Of a stretch of DNA of 64,000 nucleotides, positions 56,288-64,000 are shown piece by piece (the first letter of the stretch is position 1; every line of letters begins with the position of its first letter). The stretch comes from Phycomyces nitens. Lineage: Eukaryota; Mucoromycota; Mucoromycetes; Mucorales; Phycomycetaceae. The translations under genes were made by a program, and so were the position numbers. A model generated the notes under the pieces. The model had not been told where the DNA came from and made no database searches. It was given only the letters and a program-made list of their open reading frames with translations. Location of the stretch: assembly GCA_022702545.1 (NCBI GenBank), contig JAHRBC010000001.1:5022001-5086000 (forward strand). Reading direction: 5' to 3'.

Positions 56288-56712
56288 TTGGGTGTTTTGC
56301 TGGGTGAGGAACAAAGGACGTGGCTTTCGATCAAGGTGGTATTTTTCTGATTGCGAGAAAACAAAATGTGACTCCTTTTTTTTATCTTTCTCTCTCTTTC
56401 TCTCTTCTTATTGCTGCTTGGATACACCCCCTTTTTATTAGGATTATTATTTTTAAAAAAATGCTATTGCTGCGGCCAGAAGAAATGATTATTATTATTA
56501 TTTGGTGACAAAATTGATGTAGTCATAAAGACTCAGTGCTTTGTGACCCTTTTTTCCGATTTGGATTGGCAAGACATGGTGCTTGCAAGATTTTTCTATT
56601 TGATTTACAAGTGTTGAACAGGTAATTGGCATGTAAAGGAGAGCAGAAAGTAAAATAAAAAGGACGAGAATTGGTTCTGCAATGGTTTGTGCATATTATT
56701 GTTATTGTGTAA
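56288..56712. other. Divergent promoter between GLN4 and CDS1
   Basis: 425 bp that must hold both promoters. It includes CT-rich repeats (TCTCTCTCTTTCTCTCTTC at about 56387-56407) and an (ATT)n at about 56488-56502. Unrecognised 5' exons of CDS1 might also lie here. Confidence 0.5.
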
Positions 56713-58037
56713 ATGATAAAGAACATTGTATTTCGTGTATTGGCTGGCATGGTTATGATTGGTACCTTGGCTACAACAGTATGGCTGGGGCCTAGGGCCG
56801 TGCTGGGGCTGGTGTTCTTGATTCAGTGCAAAGTATTCCAAGTAAGACAAACCAAATGATATATCAATATATGTGCGTATATATATTTGGGTGCTAACAT
56901 GGTCCACAAAGGAACTTATTAATCTGCCATTGATGAGCAACCCATCGATCTCTGCCGATTGCCCAAGCAGTCCAAGACGCCTTTTTGAATGGTAATTTAA
57001 AATAACTCATATCACACCATAGTAATGATAATTGTGCTAATATAGAATACATGCTCTTTATAGGATGCTGTATGGAATTGCTAGTTATTGGTGTCTGGGG
57101 TATCGCCTTGTTCAACCTCAATCTCGTTTGGCAGAATGCAAAGTCGACCTGGTGTGCATGATGCTGTACACAGCCTGTAGGTCCCTCTTGTAATTTGGGT
57201 AGCAATCTAACCAATGGCAGGGTTTTGTGGCTATGTTTATCAATTGAACCAGAGGTCTCTGTCCAAGCAGTTGATGCGCCTGTGCTGGCTTCACTGTAGC
57301 CTCTTGTTATCTGTGCTCCAGATGCCTTTTATGGTCTACAACATGCAAAAAGGACTGATCTGGTAAGAGACGGGAGCCGATATTATAACTATATGGACCA
57401 TGAAACATACTCTATATGTATTTGATAACACTTTCTTGTTCTTAATAAAGGTTTGTCCTTCCGGCCAGTCTTGTTGCAGTGAATGACATTTCAGCATACA
57501 CATTTGGGCTAGTGTTTGGTCGACACCAGCTATCCTTCTTGAGCCCTCGCAAGACCTGGGAAGGGTTTGGGGGCGGACTGGTGGCTACTCTCCTGTTTGG
57601 CTACTATGCAAGTGATGATATCCAAAGGCTTATTCTAATTGTTCCTTCTATAGTGCTCAAAAAGACTTGTTGGTTTTCAATTCTTGACATGTGAAGCCAG
57701 TGTATGCAATTATTCTATCTGTGTGAGACAAGACAGATTTTATCTTTATTTATTTCATTAGAATGGGTCGTTATCAGCCAACCCAAAATGTAATCTCCTT
57801 GAAGATACTATCGAGTACCATGGGATTGTGCTGGGATTGTACGCATCACTTGCTGCACCATTCAGTGGGTTCCTTGCCAGTGCCCTCAAGAGGTCCTGCA
57901 AATTCAAGGACTTTGGCCAATTCATTCCTGGACATGGCGGCATGACAGACCGAATGGACTGCCAGCTCTTTATGCCAGCATTCACCTATTTCTACTGCAC
58001 ATTTGTGGCCGAATATCTTTATGAACCCAAAGAATAA
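56713..58037 (+). CDS. CDS1: Phosphatidate cytidylyltransferase (CDP-diacylglycerol synthase)
   Basis: ER membrane enzyme making CDP-diacylglycerol from phosphatidate and CTP, the precursor of PI, PS and cardiolipin. Exons: 56713-56841, 56912-56991, 57064-57176, 57221-57362, 57451-57607, 57654-57701 and 57762-58037 (314 aa). Seen: [60 protein letters not shown] and the signature [14 protein letters not shown], with several hydrophobic segments. The fifth intron starts with GC (TAT|GCAAGT...TATAG, 57608-57653), a GC-AG intron; reading through it gives a stop and loses the family sequence. The protein is about 130-140 residues shorter at the N-terminus than yeast Cds1, so an upstream exon may be missing from my model. 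Confidence 0.9.
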
Positions 58038-60277
58038 ATTGAACGATGTGTTTGGCACAGAATATAATAAAATAAATAGTGTCTCATGGCGTAAAACTCT
58101 AAAGCCCCAATGTGGGCTCTTATCTTTTGGCCATTGTATTTCTTACTATTGATACAAAAAGAAAAAAGAAAATTGTAGTACAAAATACGCTTTATGATTT
58201 ATATATTTTACAGGGGGTGAAGTTTATCAGTATCACATTCTCAAAATGAACTTGCAGTTCCAATCATAAAAGCACGACTTGAGGTCTTGAAGATACTAAA
58301 GACCATTTGCCAAATTTTATAAAGACCACCAACTCGTGGGAATTTGGTTGGTTCAGAGAGAGGGAGAGAGGGAGAGGGAGAGTGAGGGGAGTGGAGTGGC
58401 AATGAGCTGTGGTATGAGTACCGCAAGCTATTTTTGATCATTTTTATATAAATATATATAAAAATATTTAGGTTGCGTGGAGCCTATGATTGCCACAACA
58501 TGCTAATTTGTTCATATTACAGTAGAGATAATATATATTCTGCGTTTCGATTGAATTTTCAGATAAAAGCATATTGGATATGTTTATTAAAAGAATATCT
58601 TTTTGATAGGCTACAATGTGCCGAAGGTTGGTCATGACTTTTAGACCTTTGATTGATAATCACAATGTACTGTTTGTTATTGGATAAAGTAAAAATATAT
58701 TCGAGACATCAAATATTACGGCTGTCCGGCCCTATTATTATAGTATGAAGATTGTATTCTATAATGCCCATTTTTTCGAGGAACAGACAGTGTGTAAAAT
58801 TTATTGACAGTCAAATTTTGCTAAACTGATGAAAGGATCAAAGAAATGAAAAGTAATACATGTTATTTGCAAGATCCCACTGTGCCTATTTTGATTTATC
58901 TCTTGTCTATAAAGTATTGACTTTCAAGATATCAACAATACTTCTTTTAATCTCTTTGGGATCTTGAACAGGCAATTAATAGCAAGGAAAGTAAATCCAG
59001 TACTCATTCTCTTTTACAAATAAATCATTTGAAAATCGGATCAATACAAATAAAGTATATCTTGACAATTATTTCTTTATCATTATACTGTTCTTTTGCA
59101 AACAACGTACGCTGACTTTTCGAGTTGGAAGCTGTAAAGTCTACTTTATGCCTCTCTTGTTAGATACAAGACATAGCAAAATAGCCGGTTGTTTATAGTC
59201 ATGACACGTCAAGATAGATTTGGTGGGATCTTGTAAATATCATGTATTACTATTTTTTCGCTTTAAAACCCTTTTTCATTAGTCTAAAAGGACTTCATTT
59301 GTCAATAAAAATTTACTCACGGCCTGTTCCCTAAAATAATGACAATTATAAAAAACGGTTCTTTGTTGTTGTAAACTGTAAACATTGTGGTATTTACGCT
59401 CTGATCACTAGGAAATACTTGAAATTTGTCTTGTGATTGAAACGTGAGTAATTATGATGCCGACCGTCGTGCAAACAATAATTGTTTAACGTCCATTTGC
59501 ACACACACGCATCGTTCCACCCATAAGAAAGTTTCTCTTTTCTTTTTTTACTTTAATTGGAAATTGCAGCTATGAGGGATTTAAGCGAAATTTGCGTTTT
59601 TTATCATGAAAAGCTGCCATTACACTTCTTTAACCTGTCTTTTATAGACAATTCTGCCTAATTTTACCTTTGCTTGACTCTCACAACAAATCAGAAAATT
59701 CTAGACTAATTTTCCGATTATCCGGTGATAAACACTAATAAAAATGCACTGTACGCCTTTGTTACGTACAAACTTACCATTTTTCAGGATGCCTAAAATA
59801 AATACAAAAATAAAAACAAACCATTTCATAAAATAGAAAGCGTAGACGGTTCGTGTCCTTTGAAAGGGAAGCAGCAGAAATCGCAGAAAACTATTCTTGC
59901 CAATTTTAGACTGGTACATCATTTTGGGAATCTAAATAGAGCCTAAATCGATCATTCGTGTCACATCGCTTGTCCTGCAAGTCCTAAAAAAGTCCAGAAT
60001 CAGTGACGCCAACTCCACCATTGTTAACCAATGCCAACTATTGAACACTTCTTGGAATTCAATAATACGACATAATCGAGGCCAATTAGAACCATCTGGG
60101 TTTCAGATCAGGCAATCAAAAAGAATAGACTTGATTCTTTGGCTTCTCGAGCTTCTTTTGTTACCCGAGATAAGAAAACAATTGACACTTATAAAGATCA
60201 AACATTGAGCATTCTTTATTCTTCATATCCACTACAGCCTATATCCATCGCAAAAATAATATTCATATATATTCTTG
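58038..60277. other. Gene-poor interval
   Basis: About 2.2 kb of AT-rich DNA. It contains a purine-rich GAGAGGGAGAGAGGGAGAGGG stretch at about 58357-58392. I see no exon and no transposase motif; the ORF at 59701-59922 (minus) is unsupported. The last ~200 bp is the presumed ATPase promoter. Confidence 0.5.
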
Positions 60278-63200
60278 ATGGACTCTACTGGAAACAACCC
60301 ACAAGATGTCCCAAATACCACAATTACCTTTGCAGAAACAGAGCATCATGAGCTGCCAAAAGAGGTCCACCATCACAACGAAAGGCTTTCTCAAAAGATA
60401 TTCAAGAGGACGTCTACTGGCCAGAGCAGTACAGACTGGGACGCAAAGTCGGTCCGCAGTGCGATCATGAAAAGGATGCATTTTGTCAAGCGAAAGAAGA
60501 ACAGGGATTCTGAACCTCGAGTCGAGGGTCCTCCGTACCATACCATGGATCTCGAAACTGTAGCCAAGCTCCTCAAATCAGATATAGAGGACGGTATCCA
60601 AGAGAGCCAAGTCGAAGAACGCCGCCAGCAGTGTGGCTACAATGAAATGGAAGGCGAAGGTGGTGTCAGTCCAGTCAAACTGCTATTAAAACAGTTTTTT
60701 AATGTCATGATTCTCATCTTGGCTATTGCAATGGTAAGTTGATCTCTTTTGATATACAGCCCCATTAAACATATCTGTAGGCTGTCTCGTTTGCATTTGG
60801 GGACTACATTGAAGGTGGTGTGATTGCAGCAATTGCCATTATCAATGCAATTGTTGGCTTTCTTCAAGAATACAAGGCCGAAAAGACCATGGACTCTCTG
60901 CGTCAGATGGCCTCTCCCACCAGCCATGTTATTCGTGATGGCCAGGGCAAGACAATTCCTACACGCGAACTCATTCCAGGCGACATAATTGTGCTCAACA
61001 GTGGAGATGTAGTTGGTGCTGATGCACGTATTGTAGAGTAGGTCAAAATGGACTCTAATGATGCATAAAACTGATCTGATTTTGTCTGGCTTTATTTAGG
61101 GCTTTCAATATGGACATTGATGAAGCGCTTTTGACAGGCGAGTCTGTTCCGGTCAACAAAGTGTAGGTCTAGGTTATCAATTTGAATCGATTTGTTAACC
61201 TTGGGTTGTATAGAAATGATGTTATCCAAGGTGCAGAGATCCCCTTGGGAGACCGTATAAACATGACTTATTCTAGCACAATCATGACCAAGGGTCGTGG
61301 TAAAGGTACGTTGGACTTGTGAAATTCTTGTTTTCTAACTTTCAAAATAGCCATTGTTACTTCAATTGGCATGCAAACCGAGATTGGCAAGATCGCCAAG
61401 CGCCTGCTGGACAGCAATGACAGTTCAAAGACTCCTCTCCAAAAATCCCTAGACCGTATGGCTCTGGTGCTGCTCGCAGTGGCAATCTGCGCTGTCATTA
61501 TCACCTTTGGTTCTGCAAAGTTCATAATTACCGATGAAGTTATCCTGTACGCAATCTCCACTGCAATCGCGGTTATTCCCGAGGGTCTTGTCGCTGTGGT
61601 CACACTCACTCAAGCCTTTGGTGTGCATTCAATGGCAATCAACAAGGCACTCATTCGTCGCATGGCTGCATTAGAAATGCTTGGTGCGGTCACCAACATC
61701 TGCTCTGACAAGACCGGTACTCTAACCCAATCCAAAATGGTTCTCACTCGTTTATGGATGCCGAAGTCAGGATTCTATTCAGTCGCTGGTCTTGGATTCG
61801 ACATTAAAGGCGAGGTAAAATCAGAGACTGACGGCAATGCAATCCAGCCAGACGATATGCCGTTCAATCTAAGACAGCTGGCCTACAATGCCGCGCTTTG
61901 CAACATGAGCGAAGTCCGTAAGGACAAGGAAAAGGAAGGCTATCATGGTATCGGTGACCCCACAGAAGTAGCCCTGCAAGTATTTGCCCACAAGGTGGAG
62001 ATGGGCAAGCCGAGTCTAATTAACGCCAAGGACGGTCCACAATGGAGCCTTATCTCCGAGTATCCCTTTGATTCTTCAATTAAACGCATGAGTGTCTTGT
62101 GCAAGAGTCCCAAAGGAGACCACCTTGGATTCCTCAAGGGGGCAACCGAACGTGTCCTGGAACGATGCGTGGGAATCCGTTCCGGCGACACAGTTGAATA
62201 TCTTGGCCAAGAACAGCTCAATGACATGATTCTACCCAAGGTCGATGAACTCGCTCGTGGTGGTCTCCGTGTGTTATCTTTGGCCAGTCGTACGATCAAG
62301 ACCAATGGAGATATAACTGCTGATACGTTTACTCGAGAAGACATTGAGCAAGACATGATTTTTCTCGGTCTTGTCGGCATTTATGATCCTCCCCGTGTCG
62401 AGTCCAAAGACGCAGTTGACGAATGTCACCAAGCCGGTATTACGGTTCATATGCTTACCGGAGACCACATTGCTACTGCCACTGCAATTGCTCGCGAAGT
62501 TTCCATCCTGCCAAGCGACTATGGGCTCAACCTTCCCCCTGGACACTCGGACCCTAGATCGCTTGTCATGTCAGCCCCAGACTTTGACCGGATGACTGAT
62601 GCCCAGGTAGATTCTCTTGATAACCTTCCCCTGGTGGTTGCTCGCTGTAGTCCGGACACAAAGGTCAAGATGATCGAAGCACTGCATCGTCGCGGAAATA
62701 TTGCAGCTATGACTGGTGACGGAGTCAACGATAGTCCAAGTCTCAAGGAGGCCGATATCGGTATTGCAATGGGCCAAGCCGGTTCCGATGTGGCCAAACA
62801 GGCGGCTGATATCGTGTTGGTTGACGACAACTTTGCCACTATCGTAAAGGCAGTTGAGGAAGGTCGGCGTGTGTTCAGCAACATCTCGAGATTTGTGGTT
62901 CATATGGTTTCTGGAAACGTAGCCGAGATAACACCACTTATCCTCGGTCTGGCCTTTAGAGATGCTAGCGGAGACCCTGTGTTTCCAATGACCCCAATTC
63001 AGATCCTATTCAACAACATTCTCACAAGTTCACCTCCAGCCATGAGCCTTGGTCTTGAACCTGTCCATGCCGACCAGATGCTCCAGCCTCCACGTACCAA
63101 AGATCAGGCCCTGTTTGCAAAAAACAACATTATCGACATTTTTTTCTATGGTGTGATGATTGGAGGTATCTGTCTATTGAACTTTGTGGTGGTTGTTTGG

Positions 63201-63575
63201 GGTTGGGGAACCGGAAATCTCGGCGAAGGATGCAACCACAGATACAACGACAGCTGCGAGGAAGTCTTCCGAGCCCGTGGTGCACTATTTGCTACCTTGA
63301 CCGTGATCATCCTTTTGCATGGGTTTACCTGCCGTGATCTGTACAATCCAACATGGACCTGGAGTGCGATGAAGAACATGCATAACAAGTATCTGTTGTG
63401 GAGCACTGCCTGTGGTATCAGCCTCATGTTTATCTGTCTCTATGTTCCTGTCTTGAATACCGATGTGTTTAAACATCACCCCATTTCCTGGGAGTGGGGC
63501 ATGGTCGCCGCATCTGTACTGGTCTATATTGCATTTGCCGAAGGATGGAAGTGGCTCAAGAGACATGTCTGGTAA
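60278..63575 (+). CDS. P-type II cation ATPase, probably alkali-cation type (IID, ENA/ACU-like)
   Basis: Ion pump of the plasma membrane or endomembranes. Five exons, 60278-60733, 60781-61037, 61100-61162, 61214-61305 and 61351-63575, give 1030 aa. Seen: N-terminal cytosolic region with a conserved MDLETVAKLL helix, TM1-2, the TGES dephosphorylation motif (LLTGESVPV), IPEGLVAV in TM4, phosphorylation site ICSDKTGTLTQ (Asp-409), MLTGDHIATA, the MTGDGVNDSPSLKEADIGIAMG hinge and C-terminal TM segments. KMVLTRLWMP after the DKTGT site and the overall layout fit fungal type IID sodium/potassium ATPases. However, IPEGL in TM4 is the acidic version seen in Ca2+ pumps (IIA), where yeast Ena1 has IPSSL. 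The ion is therefore not settled. Confidence 0.92.
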
Positions 63576-63703
63576 ACGCAATTGATACCAGAAAGTGAAT
63601 GGTGAATACAGGCACTTTGTGGCATGGTTCATGGCCAGTAGAGCGATGAATTGATAGCTCATTGGTGATTAGATTTCCTCTCTTTATATATACATATTAT
63701 TAT

Positions 63704-63736
<33 letters not shown>

Positions 63737-64000
63737 TACTATTAGATTATATGGCTACTCTCAAGATAATCCACCTCAAAAATACAAATATTACATACAA
63801 AATAAATAGCATCTATAAAAATAAATAATACTGATGTGTTTGTATATTTATAAGGGTGAAAATTCAAGCCAATATAAGATATCCAAATCGTCTTTTACGT
63901 GTATATATATATATCTTGTTTAAAAATCTTCATAGTCATCTATCCCACATCATTTGCCAGTCAGACCCCCTTTTACTCAATCGTATCTTTAGCAGGCTTA
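63576..64000. other. Intergenic end of window
   Basis: 3' flank of the ATPase gene. Imperfect (ATT)n at about 63694-63733 and TATATATATAT at about 63903-63913. No gene seen. Confidence 0.55.

Noticed and set aside
1..64000. tRNA, rRNA or CRISPR features
   Set aside because: I scanned by eye for GGTTCGA-type T-loops, rRNA-like blocks and regularly spaced repeats and saw none convincing; tRNAscan-SE would be decisive for tRNAs.

Overview
The window reads as nuclear DNA of an early-diverging (zygomycete-grade, probably Mucoromycota/Mucorales-like) fungus. The reasons are AT-rich intergenic DNA, protein genes cut by many short GT-AG introns (mostly 45-95 nt), fungal-type genes (SVF1, TMA46, CreC, a type II alkali-cation ATPase) and several decayed Tc1/IS630-type transposases. 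The genus is my inference; no sequence search was run. Splice models were built by hand so that GT-AG junctions keep frame and rebuild family motifs.

Layout. 0.6-1.2 kb: intronless NAD(P)-binding protein. 5.5-7.6 kb: an isolated intronless 691-codon ORF that looks like the methyltransferase-guanylyltransferase (capping) domain of alphavirus-superfamily RNA viruses; this is the most unusual item. 10.6-15.4 kb: DNA topoisomerase II (14 exons), then a broken Tc1 element and thymidylate synthase with three MluI cell-cycle boxes. 19-26.2 kb: DHHC palmitoyltransferase, CreC/WDR20-type WD40 protein and SWIRM protein. 26.5-32.4 kb: small membrane protein (minus), SVF1, TMA46/ZC3H15 and a PTPMT1-like phosphatase (minus). 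33.4-37.4 kb: long HP1-like chromodomain protein and a short-chain dehydrogenase. 37.4-46.1 kb: gene-poor, with three or more transposase relics, a secreted LysM protein with kexin-type sites and a doubtful RRM-like gene. 46.1-49.6 kb: threonine dehydratase ILV1 (minus, Gcn4-type site upstream) and a Ser-rich unknown protein (minus). 50.8-58.0 kb: CofD/YvcK-like protein, zinc-ribbon protein, glutaminyl-tRNA synthetase (minus) and CDP-diacylglycerol synthase. 60.3-63.6 kb: P-type cation ATPase.

Functional links are few, as expected for fungal housekeeping DNA. TOP2 and thymidylate synthase are both DNA-replication genes and both carry ACGCGT boxes upstream. A PTPMT1-like phosphatase and CDP-DAG synthase could both serve the phosphatidylglycerol/cardiolipin route, but they lie 25 kb apart and are not a cluster. 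No tRNA, rRNA or CRISPR array was recognised.
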